This document shows positions 1 to 9,788 of a stretch of DNA of 64,000 nt, piece by piece. Position numbers and translations under genes: made by a program. Position 1 is the stretch's first letter, and the number at the start of each line of letters is the position of its first letter. The stretch covers positions 1 to 64,000 of the forward strand of contig CACYQB010000008.1 of the NCBI GenBank assembly GCA_902776435.1, written 5' to 3'. The notes below the pieces were generated by a model that saw nothing but the letters and a program-made list of their open reading frames with translations, had not been told where the DNA came from and did no database searches. The DNA is from an uncultured Bacteroidales bacterium. GTDB lineage: Bacteria; Bacteroidota; Bacteroidia; Bacteroidales; Muribaculaceae.

Positions 1-2601
1 CTCGGCAAGCTTCTCGCGGTCGGTAAAGATGTCACGGTCAACCCTTACACCATTCACCGAATAGGACATGGAAACGAACAGGTCCTGCTTGTCATAGAGG
101 GTTACCGTGGCGTCGCCGTTGAAACCGGTATCGAGATTGCCCTGGTCATCCATTACCCTAGCCTCGATGTCGAATCTCATCAGCGGGCTGACGTGAGCAA
201 CATTGCTTGTATCGGTCATGTCGGTGTTGTTCACCTTGACAATGTTGAAACGCGATACAGGATAGTTGATCTTGATGGCGGGGTCACCGAGCAGGAAGAA
301 GGAGAGCTTATTGGTCTCGGCGCTGGTAAAGGCCAGCTTGCTGTTCATATAGGCTTCACCTAAGGTCGGCATTCTGCCCTGGGATGCGTTACTGAAGAAG
401 GCATTGATGAAGTTGGTGTTCATCCTGTCATTGTTGGTACCGAACACCATGCGCGAAGTGGTAAGCAAGGCGATGGCACCACCATAACGCCTGTGGAACA
501 TGAGCTCAGCGATACCGCGCCTGTCACCATCATAGTGGGCGACATCGCAGCACGAGGTTGACATGATGGGCAAGTGCTGGATACGGGTGTTGAGCACGTC
601 GGTGGTGGTCCACATGTTATTGTACTTGGTGAAACCGATAGAACCGGCGTGGCCTACATAGGTGCCGAAGTACACACCTCTCTTGAAGATGTTGGACAAT
701 TTCTTCTTTCCACCCTCTGCAATCCTGCGGTCAAATACCACATTAGGCTGATTGGCCGAGCGGGGATACATCGAGTTGTGAACCGTGCTGACGTGCATAC
801 CGGTCAACAAACCATTGTCAATCTGATTCTTGTAGCCCTCGCCCTCGAACATGTATTCACCATCGTCGGGGGTATCGGAGAACACCAACGTGTTGTTGCG
901 CCAAACGCCGTAGTCGGGATTAGCGTAGTACTCGACGAGCTTGTCCACGTCGCTCTTGGCCTCCTCAACGTTTTTACAGGTGATGCGGCCCACACCAATC
1001 GACAATCTCTCGGACGAGATATTGGAACCGGAATTATCGGCCAGGAAGCCGAAGAAGTCGTCGGTGGTATAGGACCAATCCTGATAATTGCTATTGTCAC
1101 TCTGATAAGTGAGCAAGTTGCCCGGATGCTCACCGAGGAGTTCACGGTTATCAAAGGAACCGGGACCCATCATCAGCAGGTTCTTGAACTTGCTGGGGTT
1201 GCGGTCGTAGAGCATCTTGCAGAACAGGCGATAAGCCATAGCATCCTTGGTACCGCTCGAGAACTCATTGAATATCAAGTCCTGATCAACGACAGCCACG
1301 TCAATGCCGTCAATGGTCTTGTGCAAGTCGGCGATGCGCTCGGCCTGCTCGTGGAACATCTTGTCCGTGATAATCAGCATCTCGGGGGTCTCCATGCCAT
1401 GCAGGTTCTGGTTGGGCAGAGCCTCAAACTTGGAGATTTTCTTCAGCGTCTTAGCGGGGTCAAATGCCACATAGGTGGAGTAGCTTGACGCGCTTGTGAA
1501 ATAGCAATAGCCCTGTCCGCTGGCGTCATTATAGGGGTTGAGACGCATCATCATGGGGGCATAAGTGTCATTGATGAGCCATACCACCGTACTGGACGAA
1601 GCATTGGGAAGCATGTAGCGCTCATTGCCCTTGGGCTTTGCAAAGCCCATAATCATCTGGTTGTCATTCTCTTCCCTAATCACATTACGATGGGTATAGG
1701 TGAGAATGAAGTAATCCAGACGCGAGAAACTGATGGTGGATCCACATTGCAGCATCGGCTCAAACTGGCCATGCTCACTGGGATGAGTAAGCTTCACGAC
1801 GCCATAGGGAGAGGCGTAGTTGTACAACACATAGACCGTGGGCGAATAGATGCGCGATGAACTAGTTGTGTAGGCCGTCGTATCGGTGGCACCACCGCTG
1901 TGCATCACGGCTTTGACATAAGCGACCTCGTCAGGGTAGGCAGCAATAGTCGTGTGGACAACGACAGAACTGTCGGCAATGTCAGGAAGCGTGTAGTCAA
2001 TCTTGAGGCTTCCATTCACGAAGTCTTCACCCAGGATATCCTTACCCGAGTTGGTGATGGACGACATCTCCTTCTCATGGTGCACAAAGCCTAAACTGGT
2101 AGGCGTGTCAACATAGTTGTTGACGTTTACCTGAGCTTTATAGGGAACCGTTTTTTCGGTACCGCTCTCCTCGGTCAGGAAATAGCAACCTTCCATCGAG
2201 TAGGGGTTGATTTCCCTCGTGTAATGAGGAGTTGTCGAGTAGTTGGACAGTGTGTAACGAATCGGTCCGTTACCATAGAAACAGATTTTGTTATTGGCAC
2301 GCATCACCGAAACGGGAAGCAGGTCATCGATAGCACTACCGTTCATGACCTCACCGATGCGATTACCGCCACGTCCATACAGTCTCACGGACTCGGGGTT
2401 ATTGAAACCCATCTGGCGCAGTTCGTCGTAGGTGATCTCGTACACACCATTCTCGGGGATAGAGATCTTCACCCACTTGCCAGTCGCAAGCAGGGACTGG
2501 GTAGCGTAACTGGAAAGACTAAAGGCACTGGCGTTGAGGTTGCCTATCAGCACCATGACAGCAGCGCACAATACAAAATTAATTTTTTTCAGTTTGAGCA
2601 T
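1..2601 (-). CDS. C25 (gingipain-type) cysteine peptidase, PorU paralogue, partial
   Basis: The frame is open from the ATG at 2599-2601 to the left edge, so 867 codons are present and the C-terminus is missing. It starts with a signal peptide, followed by the PorU/gingipain N-terminal motif ATGKWVKISIPENGVYEI. The middle is a C25 caspase-like domain with a probable catalytic His651 (YVGHAGS) and Cys684 (PIMSTSCCD). Cys685 follows directly. It is clearly homologous to the PorU-like gene at 4307-7759, but the Cys motif is divergent (TSCCDVAHYDG in place of ATCEFCRFD). It could be a T9SS accessory sortase or a secreted protease. It lies 40 bases after the FAH gene on the same strand and is probably co-transcribed with it. 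Confidence is high for the family and low for the substrate. Confidence 0.85.
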   Translation of the reverse strand, partial: MLKLKKINFVLCAAVMVLIGNLNASAFSLSSYATQSLLATGKWVKISIPENGVYEITYDELRQMGFNNPESVRLYGRGGNRIGEVMNGSAIDDLLPVSVMRANNKICFYGNGPIRYTLSNYSTTPHYTREINPYSMEGCYFLTEESGTEKTVPYKAQVNVNNYVDTPTSLGFVHHEKEMSSITNSGKDILGEDFVNGSLKIDYTLPDIADSSVVVHTTIAAYPDEVAYVKAVMHSGGATDTTAYTTSSSRIYSPTVYVLYNYASPYGVVKLTHPSEHGQFEPMLQCGSTISFSRLDYFILTYTHRNVIREENDNQMIMGFAKPKGNERYMLPNASSSTVVWLINDTYAPMMMRLNPYNDASGQGYCYFTSASSYSTYVAFDPAKTLKKISKFEALPNQNLHGMETPEMLIITDKMFHEQAERIADLHKTIDGIDVAVVDQDLIFNEFSSGTKDAMAYRLFCKMLYDRNPSKFKNLLMMGPGSFDNRELLGEHPGNLLTYQSDNSNYQDWSYTTDDFFGFLADNSGSNISSERLSIGVGRITCKNVEEAKSDVDKLVEYYANPDYGVWRNNTLVFSDTPDDGEYMFEGEGYKNQIDNGLLTGMHVSTVHNSMYPRSANQPNVVFDRRIAEGGKKKLSNIFKRGVYFGTYVGHAGSIGFTKYNNMWTTTDVLNTRIQHLPIMSTSCCDVAHYDGDRRGIAELMFHRRYGGAIALLTTSRMVFGTNNDRMNTNFINAFFSNASQGRMPTLGEAYMNSKLAFTSAETNKLSFFLLGDPAIKINYPVSRFNIVKVNNTDMTDTSNVAHVSPLMRFDIEARVMDDQGNLDTGFNGDATVTLYDKQDLFVSMSYSVNGVRVDRDIFTDREKLAE

Positions 2602-2641
2602 ATCGTTATAATTGTTTGTTTTTCTCTCATCTTCTTCAGCT

Positions 2642-3217
2642 CTACAGCTTCACTTTCACGTCAAGCACCTGTCTGCCGCAGATGTTCGCCGTGAGGCGGT
2701 CGCCAGCCTTCAATTGGTGCCCTGATGCGGTGTCACCCGTTAACAGCAGGTCGCCCATCTTGATGCTGCACCGTGTGCTCACAGCCGCCAACAAGTCGTC
2801 AACGGGCTGATTCATGTCGGCCAGGCAGCAGTCCGACACCACGGTGTCTCCCACCATCGACTGGACAGGGGTTCTCAAGGGGTCATCGACTGATGCTACC
2901 TCGACCCATTCGCCCACAATCACCGCCCCGTCAAAGGCGCGGTCAAGCACCAATAGCCGCTCATCGTCGCTCTCAATAGCCCTTACCGTGAAGCCCGCCG
3001 TAAAAGCGTCCCAATAGCGATGGGCAAACTTGGGAGCAATGCACTTGCCCAATCTTCCCGTGCGCACCACGATGGTGGGCGTGGCGACAAAGGCCTGCGC
3101 AAAGTCAGGCACAAAGAAAGGGCGGCCCGTGAACAGGATTGAAGAATCTGCCATGAGGTAGGCCTGTGGGGCACTAGCCTCGATGCCATAATTACCAGTA
3201 AAACCAATAATCTTCAT
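2642..3217 (-). CDS. Fumarylacetoacetate hydrolase (FAH) family protein
   Basis: This 191-residue protein has the compact single-domain FAH fold pattern. It opens with KIIGFTGNYG and has the block PFFVPDFAQAFVATPTIVVRTGRLGKCIAP. The C-terminal half (MGDLLLTGDTASGHQLKAGDRL) matches the FAH core, where metal-dependent hydrolases or decarboxylases act on 2,4-diketo acids. It is shorter than typical FAH enzymes (200-280 residues), as is common for the Bacteroidales version. It sits 43 bases downstream of rex and just upstream of the C25 peptidase, which suggests one transcript. The substrate cannot be read from sequence. Confidence 0.8.
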   Translation of the reverse strand: MKIIGFTGNYGIEASAPQAYLMADSSILFTGRPFFVPDFAQAFVATPTIVVRTGRLGKCIAPKFAHRYWDAFTAGFTVRAIESDDERLLVLDRAFDGAVIVGEWVEVASVDDPLRTPVQSMVGDTVVSDCCLADMNQPVDDLLAAVSTRCSIKMGDLLLTGDTASGHQLKAGDRLTANICGRQVLDVKVKL

Positions 3218-3260
3218 TCCCTTATCTCTGAGCGCTATTCACTGCCAACAAAACACATGA

Positions 3261-3917
3261 TCATTTCTGATCATTTCCATGCATTCGGTTATAGATGATG
3301 GCCAGATGGGCATAGATGGACGTATTGGCAATAATCACGTTGTCGGATGCCTTGATGCGGATGGGCGTGAAGTTCCACAATGCCGTCAGGCCACTGGCTA
3401 TCGCCAGATCGGCTGACTGCTGAGCCCGCTCCACAGGCACTGTGAGAATGGCAATCGACACGTCATGGTCACGACGCCATTCGGCCAACTGATTGATGTC
3501 ATACACGGGGACTCCACCGATATTCTGGCCGATGACCTCGTCACGGACATCAAAGCCCGCCACGATGTTCAAGCCGTAGTTCTCCAAGCCGTGGTCCTGC
3601 ATCAGTGCCATTCCCAGACTACCGGTGCCAATGACCACCGCATTGTGATGCTGGTTGAATCCCAAAAAATCCTCAAGCTCGGTCACGAGGCTGCTCACCT
3701 CGTAGCCGATGCGCGTCTTGCCCCGAATGTTGAGAAAAGACAAATCCTTGGCAATCTGCGAAGACTGCACGTTAAGTTCCTTGGATATCTGGGTCGATGA
3801 CACATACTCGACATGCAGATTGTCAAGCATGCGCACATAGGACAAATACCATGGCAAGCGCCTGATTGTAGGCTCTGGAAGAATTGCTCTATTCTCAATA
3901 TTCCTGGTCATACTCAT
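3261..3917 (-). CDS. rex: Redox-sensing transcriptional repressor Rex
   Basis: Rex represses fermentation and respiration genes and leaves DNA when NADH/NAD+ rises. The N-terminal winged helix contains EPTIRRLPWYLSYVR and STQISKELNVQSSQIAKDLS, both Rex signatures. The C-terminal Rossmann domain has the NAD-binding loop GTGSLG (about residues 97-102) and the FDVRDE strand end. At 218 residues it has the normal length. Three in-frame ATGs exist (3932, 3917, 3911). The promoter box at 3941-3948 lies too close for the first one to have a leader, so 3917 or 3911 is preferred. It begins the minus-strand unit rex, FAH, C25 peptidase. Confidence 0.93.
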   Translation of the reverse strand: MSMTRNIENRAILPEPTIRRLPWYLSYVRMLDNLHVEYVSSTQISKELNVQSSQIAKDLSFLNIRGKTRIGYEVSSLVTELEDFLGFNQHHNAVVIGTGSLGMALMQDHGLENYGLNIVAGFDVRDEVIGQNIGGVPVYDINQLAEWRRDHDVSIAILTVPVERAQQSADLAIASGLTALWNFTPIRIKASDNVIIANTSIYAHLAIIYNRMHGNDQK

Positions 3918-3940
3918 CGTATAATGATGCAATTAACCTA

Positions 3941-3948
3941 CAAAATTA
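3941..3948 (-). promoter_or_regulatory. Promoter -7 box of rex
   Basis: The minus strand reads TAATTTTG, matching the Bacteroidetes TAnnTTTG box. CTTG at 3967-3970, 18 bases upstream, is a weak -33 element. Confidence 0.5.
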
Positions 3949-4100
3949 GCTTATTTTTTTATAAATCAAGCCATTTGGCGCCATTTTTCACTGAAAACCA
4001 TGTGATTTTAACAATTCTTATGTGTTTATTCAGGCCAGCAAAAATCAAGCCACCAGCCCCGCATCGATTCTGAGGGCTAGTGTTTATTCCTTCTAAAGTC

Positions 4101-4304
4101 AACGTGAGTTCGATGATAATAAACGGCTGATACTCATCTCCCCCTCTTGGATAAGAGGGGGCCGGGGGGCGTCGATGCCACCTAAGGCATGCACCGTCGC
4201 GATAGCATCAGCGCCCCTGCCCTTCGGGCACCCCCTCTAATCTTAGAGGGGGGAGACGCTAACGCGCTTATTCCTAGCGAACGATTTCATTGAGTTCACA
4301 TTAA
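4101..4304. repeat. MITE-like element, family B, copy 1
   Basis: This element of about 204 bp starts AACGTGAGTTCGATGA and ends with a degenerate inverted copy of that sequence (12 of 16 match). Inside are two GC-rich hairpins of the form CCCCCTCT...AGAGGGGG. A second copy lies at 28108-28352. It fills most of the gap between rex and porU and ends three bases before the porU stop codon, so its hairpins probably end the porU transcript. There is no coding capacity. The remainder of the gap is the rex promoter region. Confidence 0.8.
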
Positions 4305-4306
4305 TG

Positions 4307-7300
4307 TCACTCTCCGGGGACAGCCAATTTCTTGGCCTTTGTAGCCTCTTTAATGCCATCGGTCGTGATGGTGGCACGATAGACGTAGATGCCCCGCGGC
4401 ACGCGGCGGCCACCCGTGTCAATGAGATCCCAAGTCACTGGTGTTGAGGTGTACATGTCGCTACGGCCCGACTGGGTGGAACTCCACACGAGGCGTCCCA
4501 TCAAATCATAAACCTCGATTGTGATACTAACAACGGCATCGGGGCGGTTGTGCTTCACATAGAAAGCCGTCTCGACCGAAGAAGCAGCGCAATAGACATC
4601 GGCGATTTCGGGAGCAAGGCCGTTCACGACATTGAACGTAATGGTCTTCTCACTCACGTTGTTAAAGACGTCCCACACACGCAGCCTCAAGGAGTGCAAT
4701 CCAGACGGCAGATCCTTCAACTGATAGTTGATACTTCCCAATGTGCCCTCCTGGGCAAACATGGGTGTATAGAAGCTAATGAGGTCATTGTAACTGATGG
4801 TCCCGTCGAGGGTCAAAGTCATGCTATGGCCTACACCGGCGTTAGAGAAGTTCACACCGCTCTTGTCCCGCACAGTAGCCAGCAGCAAGGGCGACTCGTT
4901 GACGTCGGAGCCATCGGCAAACGTCGTCGTATTCAAGCCCATCGTGATGATCTCGGGGCCAATGGTATCGGCCTCAACCTCATCATCATAGCCATAGATG
5001 TAAAAATCACTATTGGCGCTATTGGCCTCGAGGGTGTCAAGGCTGTCATACGCGTAAATGTTAATCATCGCCGGACTATAGTTCTCGTATTCGTTATTGA
5101 CCTCGCTGGGGATAATCATCCGCACGTTAAAGTGTCCACCGATCACGGTGTCCACAGTGATTGCGAGACGGTTTGGACGGTCCGCATAGGTTACCGACTT
5201 GCCGTCTTCGTCACCATAACCATTCGTTGTAATCGAATCTTCGGCCCCAAACAGTGTCGAGACAATAGAGCCATTGAAATTGGTGGCCAACTCACCCTTA
5301 TAGTCTACAATATCACCTTCAAACTCAATGGTTTGCCGGGCTTCAAATACGGGCATGTCATCACTATTGACAGGCTTGCCGTTGATGGTCTTGATTTTAG
5401 CCGTACTGGAAGGATAAGCCAACCTCATGGCAGGGTCGCCAAACACAAAGTAGCGACGATGGTTGCTAGAGCCTGCATTGAGTGCATTTTTAGCAAGGCG
5501 CATGATGTCACCGATGCGTCGCGGACGGCCGTTATCATCTCTAGCGAAAGCCTGTCGGGCCACTGCATTACTCAATGCGCCATTGGATGTAATCAATGCC
5601 AATCGGGGCGGGCAAATCACAGCGATAGCGCCACCGTTGGGGTTAGTATAGACGAGTTCACCCGACGAAGTGACTGAATTATCGAAACGGCAAAACTCAC
5701 AAGTGGCGGCATACAAAACCGGCAGGCGCTTATAGAACAGATTTGTCTCGACGTCTGAACGCTTGAGCAGTCCCTCGGCAGTCCAGTTCTGGGTACTCGA
5801 GTGGCCGATATAGTTCCACCACATAACGCCCTCGTTGAGGAGGTTGAACATCTTGGCACGGGCATCAGGATAGGTGCGTGCCCCACCCTCGCTCACGGCA
5901 TTGAAAGCATCGATGAAGACATAGTTGTACATCAAGTTTTCACCACCATTCTCCTTGGCGATTTTAATCATATCCATGGATTGTTGCATGTGGATGCCCT
6001 TGTTCTCGTCGTCGGCGACAAACATTACCTGGTTTTTCCAAGAACCATATATCGGATTGGTCACATATTTCACCAACTTGTTGACAACGGCACGGGCCTC
6101 GCTCACGCTCCGGACAATCATACGCCCCACGGCTATGCTCATCTTGTCGTTAACATCAGTCGAACTGCCATCGTCCAATATGCCGAAATAGTCATCGCTG
6201 GTGTAAGATTCATCTTCATTGCTACTAAAATCGGACTGCCATGTCAGCAGATGCGGGAAGTTGAGCACTTCGGCATTGGTGCCTATCAGGCGGTTGTCAT
6301 AACTACCGCTACCGAAGAGCAAGAGATAACCCAACTTGTGGCCGTCACTCGTAGCGCCACGGTCATAGAACATCTTGCACAACCGACGGTAAGCCATCGC
6401 ATCACTCGTGCCGCTAGAGAACTCGTTGAAGACCTTCTCATGGTCAAGCACCAGTACACGGAAACCATCATTATCCTCGTGCAACATAGCCACCCTGTTG
6501 GCCTGTTCCATATAAGCACTCGGAGCCAGGATAATCATGTCAGGAGTGGGTTCGCCGTGAATATTCTGATTCTGGACCTCGCCCTTGAAATCAGGATGGG
6601 AATAGGTGCCTGATTCATCAAAGGCGATAAATTCCCTGCGGCCACTGGACTCGGGGCTGAAAGTCAATGCCCCCTCTCCGCCAGCGACAGCATTGAGTTG
6701 CAGTGGAGCATAGGGTACAGTGACATCCCATACATGTGTAGCGCTGCCAGCGCCTGACAAGCGATAGCAATTACCACTGCTTGCCTCGTCGTAGCCAAAG
6801 GCCAAGCTGCCGTTGTTGAGCCTCAATTGACGCTGATAATTGACCGTGATATAATCCAGCCTAGCCAGATAGACCGTTCCGCTGCTTGAAAAGTCAAGGG
6901 TGTAACTCAAGTCATTTGTGCCATCCAGGTTAATCACCTTCAGGCTGCCACTCTCCATATAGTGAGTGTGACTTAAATCGTCGGTTTTATTAATTATATC
7001 GCCACTCGTCACCGGTATTTGCGTTCCATTGTAACTGCATGCTACAGTGCTACCAGCGTTGGCGGTCTTAGCACCAAAAACAGTGTACACATATATCGGT
7101 TCTCCCGTTACCCGGTCTTCGAGTTGGAATTTAAAGGTCTGATTTCTGGTCGAGGCAAAGTTCTCACCCAAGAATTTGCGCCCCGTCTCTCCCGGATTTA
7201 TGATATCCTGCTCATGGTAGAGACGCCCCGTAAACGTGGTGACAGGATCTCCAGATGCCGGATTGTTGGTCGCTTTTTTCACGTCAATGTCACTGAAACG

Positions 7301-7759
7301 ACTGTCATTGGTGACCAGATAGGCGCCATATTCGGAATAAGGATTTTGCGTCTGTACGTGAACCATCGTCTTGGAGAGTTTCGACCATGTCGTTGGGCCC
7401 TGAGCATAGAAAAGGATCTGGTTATTGGTGCGGACAACAGGAATCTGAGGCAAATCGTCAGCATAATTGCCATCCATCGATTGGCTCAATGGTTTGCCAC
7501 CATAACCAAACACATGAATCTGGGACAAGTCACTGCCCAAACCCCAACTGCGGATATCCTCGGCGGTAATCTGATAGATACCGCTCTCCTTGACAGCAAT
7601 TTTAACCCACTTGCCTGTAGCCAGCTTGCTGTTGTCGGCATAGAATTCCTTATTTAATGCCTGCACAGGAACAGTATATGCCGCAAGCAACAACATGCAC
7701 ACGGCCATACGGGCGAAATATTTCAATAACTTGCTCATCATTGATATGTATAGTTTCAA
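4307..7759 (-). CDS. porU: Type IX secretion system sortase PorU
   Basis: PorU is the surface C25 peptidase that removes the C-terminal domain of T9SS cargo and attaches the cargo to A-LPS. This protein has 1150 residues, the usual PorU length. It has a signal peptide (an alternative start at 7741 gives a cleaner n-region), the PorU N-terminal motif TGKWVKIAVKESGIYQI, and a C25 domain with His653 (NYIGHSSTQNW) and Cys687 (AATCEFCRFDNS), the canonical PorU pair. The C-terminus is a T9SS type A-like domain (YDLMGRLVW ... PRGIYVYRA). A shorter C25 paralogue lies downstream at 1-2601. The phosphopantetheinyl transferase gene is 91 bases upstream and no separate promoter was seen. Confidence 0.9.
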   Translation of the reverse strand: MKLYISMMSKLLKYFARMAVCMLLLAAYTVPVQALNKEFYADNSKLATGKWVKIAVKESGIYQITAEDIRSWGLGSDLSQIHVFGYGGKPLSQSMDGNYADDLPQIPVVRTNNQILFYAQGPTTWSKLSKTMVHVQTQNPYSEYGAYLVTNDSRFSDIDVKKATNNPASGDPVTTFTGRLYHEQDIINPGETGRKFLGENFASTRNQTFKFQLEDRVTGEPIYVYTVFGAKTANAGSTVACSYNGTQIPVTSGDIINKTDDLSHTHYMESGSLKVINLDGTNDLSYTLDFSSSGTVYLARLDYITVNYQRQLRLNNGSLAFGYDEASSGNCYRLSGAGSATHVWDVTVPYAPLQLNAVAGGEGALTFSPESSGRREFIAFDESGTYSHPDFKGEVQNQNIHGEPTPDMIILAPSAYMEQANRVAMLHEDNDGFRVLVLDHEKVFNEFSSGTSDAMAYRRLCKMFYDRGATSDGHKLGYLLLFGSGSYDNRLIGTNAEVLNFPHLLTWQSDFSSNEDESYTSDDYFGILDDGSSTDVNDKMSIAVGRMIVRSVSEARAVVNKLVKYVTNPIYGSWKNQVMFVADDENKGIHMQQSMDMIKIAKENGGENLMYNYVFIDAFNAVSEGGARTYPDARAKMFNLLNEGVMWWNYIGHSSTQNWTAEGLLKRSDVETNLFYKRLPVLYAATCEFCRFDNSVTSSGELVYTNPNGGAIAVICPPRLALITSNGALSNAVARQAFARDDNGRPRRIGDIMRLAKNALNAGSSNHRRYFVFGDPAMRLAYPSSTAKIKTINGKPVNSDDMPVFEARQTIEFEGDIVDYKGELATNFNGSIVSTLFGAEDSITTNGYGDEDGKSVTYADRPNRLAITVDTVIGGHFNVRMIIPSEVNNEYENYSPAMINIYAYDSLDTLEANSANSDFYIYGYDDEVEADTIGPEIITMGLNTTTFADGSDVNESPLLLATVRDKSGVNFSNAGVGHSMTLTLDGTISYNDLISFYTPMFAQEGTLGSINYQLKDLPSGLHSLRLRVWDVFNNVSEKTITFNVVNGLAPEIADVYCAASSVETAFYVKHNRPDAVVSITIEVYDLMGRLVWSSTQSGRSDMYTSTPVTWDLIDTGGRRVPRGIYVYRATITTDGIKEATKAKKLAVPGE

Positions 7760-7850
7760 GTGCCCACCGCTATTTTTACTCTCGTGAACACACTTTTGTT
7801 TTTATCCTTATAACGATGAATCAGCCGTTTTATTGCCCATGGCCAAGGGA

Positions 7851-8477
7851 TTACTTCGACTGGGGCAAGGCGAGTGTCAGGAAATGCCCATCGACAGTGC
7901 GAGCAGTGAGAGTGTAACTGCGGTTGCCACAGTGGGCCATCATCAAGGTTTCAACGGCATCCACAGCAAAGGGTTCCAGTCGGATTCCATCAGTCCAGTC
8001 GATAGCGCTGTTGCGTTCGGCCTTGATGACCGCTTCCTTAGCCGTCCAAGCCAAGACATGGGCTGGCAAATCATCGGGAGCGATGAATTGTTGTTCGCTG
8101 GTGTTGAGATACTTGGCACGCACCCTCAGCACCTGCTGGCGATCCATTTGTTCCGCATCCAAGCCGATGACGCAGTCCGCGTTCAGGGCCAGTGCCACCA
8201 TGAGAGGCGTATGGCTGATGCTGATGTTCACGGTCTCGCCCTCAACACGAGGTGCTCCCTGTTGATCATGGGATAGCGCCGCCGGACGTCCAAAGGCTTC
8301 ACGAAGCAACAGTCGCTCGGCTGCCATTTCCCTCTGCCGCTTGACAGGCTTGTTGATTAAATCTTCACAGGGGATGTCCCGCTGCTGACACAAAGCCAGC
8401 AACTGCGGCGCGTCTTCTTCCAATCGCCATACCAGCACCCTTGTGGCTCCTGGATATTTCATTTCCTGATTGATCAT
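7851..8477 (-). CDS. 4'-phosphopantetheinyl transferase superfamily protein
   Basis: The enzyme transfers phosphopantetheine from CoA to a carrier-protein serine. At 208 residues it is the size of Sfp/AcpT-like enzymes. The two signature motifs are visible: VIGLDAEQM (about residues 103-111, Mg2+ ligands Asp and Glu) and WTAKEAVIKA (about 144-153). The SISHT motif near residue 88 contacts CoA. It lies 48 bases after the ABC permease gene on the same strand and may be the last gene of the efflux operon. The target carrier is not evident; no polyketide or peptide synthase is in the window. Confidence 0.9.
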   Translation of the reverse strand: MINQEMKYPGATRVLVWRLEEDAPQLLALCQQRDIPCEDLINKPVKRQREMAAERLLLREAFGRPAALSHDQQGAPRVEGETVNISISHTPLMVALALNADCVIGLDAEQMDRQQVLRVRAKYLNTSEQQFIAPDDLPAHVLAWTAKEAVIKAERNSAIDWTDGIRLEPFAVDAVETLMMAHCGNRSYTLTARTVDGHFLTLALPQSK

Positions 8478-8525
8478 GGATGACGCGGAGATTACGGATT
8501 GAAAGGATGTGGACGGGACGGAGCA

Positions 8526-9782
8526 TTATCCGACACCATTCTTGGCCATATCGATGCGGGTGAGGATGCGCGGATTATCCTCGCTGGCGGCAATCCATGA
8601 GCGGTAACGGCGACGGTTGATGAAACGCTCGACAAGATAGGCAAGAATGAACATGACGGGAACCTGGAGCCACATCATCCAGTATTGGTGGGATACATGA
8701 TACAGGGTGGCGCCGTCGCTCTGCATGAGCACATAGGCATTGCTCATCCAGGTACCGGGGACACAGTCTCCCACAACATACCACAACGGTGACATCAAGT
8801 AGCGGGGCCACGATGCGCCCGTCAAGAAGACAAACACCACCGACGAGAAGACGAAGAGCAAAAAGACGCTCTCGCGCTCATTCACAAAAGCCTGTAACGT
8901 CTGCCCCATCAACGAGACAGCAATGATGAACGGGAAGGCCAGACAGGCAATGTGCAGGAAATCACCATACTGCGGGAAGCCGAACATCAAGGGCACATAA
9001 TGCAAAACATAGATAACAGGGAGGACATAGATGATCTGGTGACACAAGGTCTTGCCGATGATGGTGGCGCTCACACAGGCATCCACGGCCATCGGGTCAC
9101 GTCCGCCATTGCGACGGCGACGCTCGATGCTACCGCCATGCAGCATGGCAATACCTAATATCATGCTCTGTTGCAGCACTAACGGCAAGATGAACAGCAA
9201 CACGGCGCTCGCTATACCCATCGCGCTATTGCCCACGGGAACCTGGCGGCTCTCGATGATGTTGCCACTCATATTGATTACCGGCTCGACAACAGCTGCC
9301 AGCCGTTCACCACCCATGGCCTGAGTGACATTGGTCAATGCGGTGAACATCGCCTTGTAGCGCATCATCACGCTCATGTCACAGTAAAGCGAAACATGGC
9401 CCTGTTCGCCGCGCTCAACACTTTGGGCAAAGTCGCGTGGCACACAGAGAATGCCATAACAAGCCTTGCGGTGCATTGCGTCCTGGGCTTCCTGCATGTT
9501 GGCCGCATAACCCACGATGGCGACTTCCTGAGTCGCATCCATGCGGCGGATTAATTCGCGGCTCATCGCAGTGCGGTTATCATCCACCACGACAACAGTC
9601 TCGTTGCGAACGACCTCGGGGTTGTAAATAAGGGCATACAACACAGGATAGACCGCGTTGAGCAACAAGAAAAAGATGACGACACCCTCGTCGCGGAACA
9701 CCAGCAGCAACTCGCGTCCACACACTCTGAGCACCTGAATAAACCACAGGAACAGGCGGCTATGTTTCATCTTGTCGGTCAT
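8526..9782 (-). CDS. ABC-2 type transporter permease (second of pair)
   Basis: A 418-residue inner-membrane protein. One N-terminal membrane helix (VVIFFLLLNAVYPVLYALIY) is followed by a periplasmic domain of about 150 residues and then five to six membrane helices at the C-terminus, the layout of YhhJ/YbhS-type ABC-2 permeases. It starts six bases after the preceding permease stop, so the two are probably translationally coupled and form a heterodimer. With the HlyD and TolC genes upstream it forms a tripartite exporter. No ATP-binding subunit is encoded in this operon. Confidence 0.87.
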   Translation of the reverse strand: MTDKMKHSRLFLWFIQVLRVCGRELLLVFRDEGVVIFFLLLNAVYPVLYALIYNPEVVRNETVVVVDDNRTAMSRELIRRMDATQEVAIVGYAANMQEAQDAMHRKACYGILCVPRDFAQSVERGEQGHVSLYCDMSVMMRYKAMFTALTNVTQAMGGERLAAVVEPVINMSGNIIESRQVPVGNSAMGIASAVLLFILPLVLQQSMILGIAMLHGGSIERRRRNGGRDPMAVDACVSATIIGKTLCHQIIYVLPVIYVLHYVPLMFGFPQYGDFLHIACLAFPFIIAVSLMGQTLQAFVNERESVFLLFVFSSVVFVFLTGASWPRYLMSPLWYVVGDCVPGTWMSNAYVLMQSDGATLYHVSHQYWMMWLQVPVMFILAYLVERFINRRRYRSWIAASEDNPRILTRIDMAKNGVG

Positions 9783-9788
9783 ATTACA

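Noticed and set aside
574-1488. 304-codon plus-strand frame opposite the left-edge C25 peptidase
   Set aside because: The minus strand encodes a clear peptidase with catalytic motifs across the same region.
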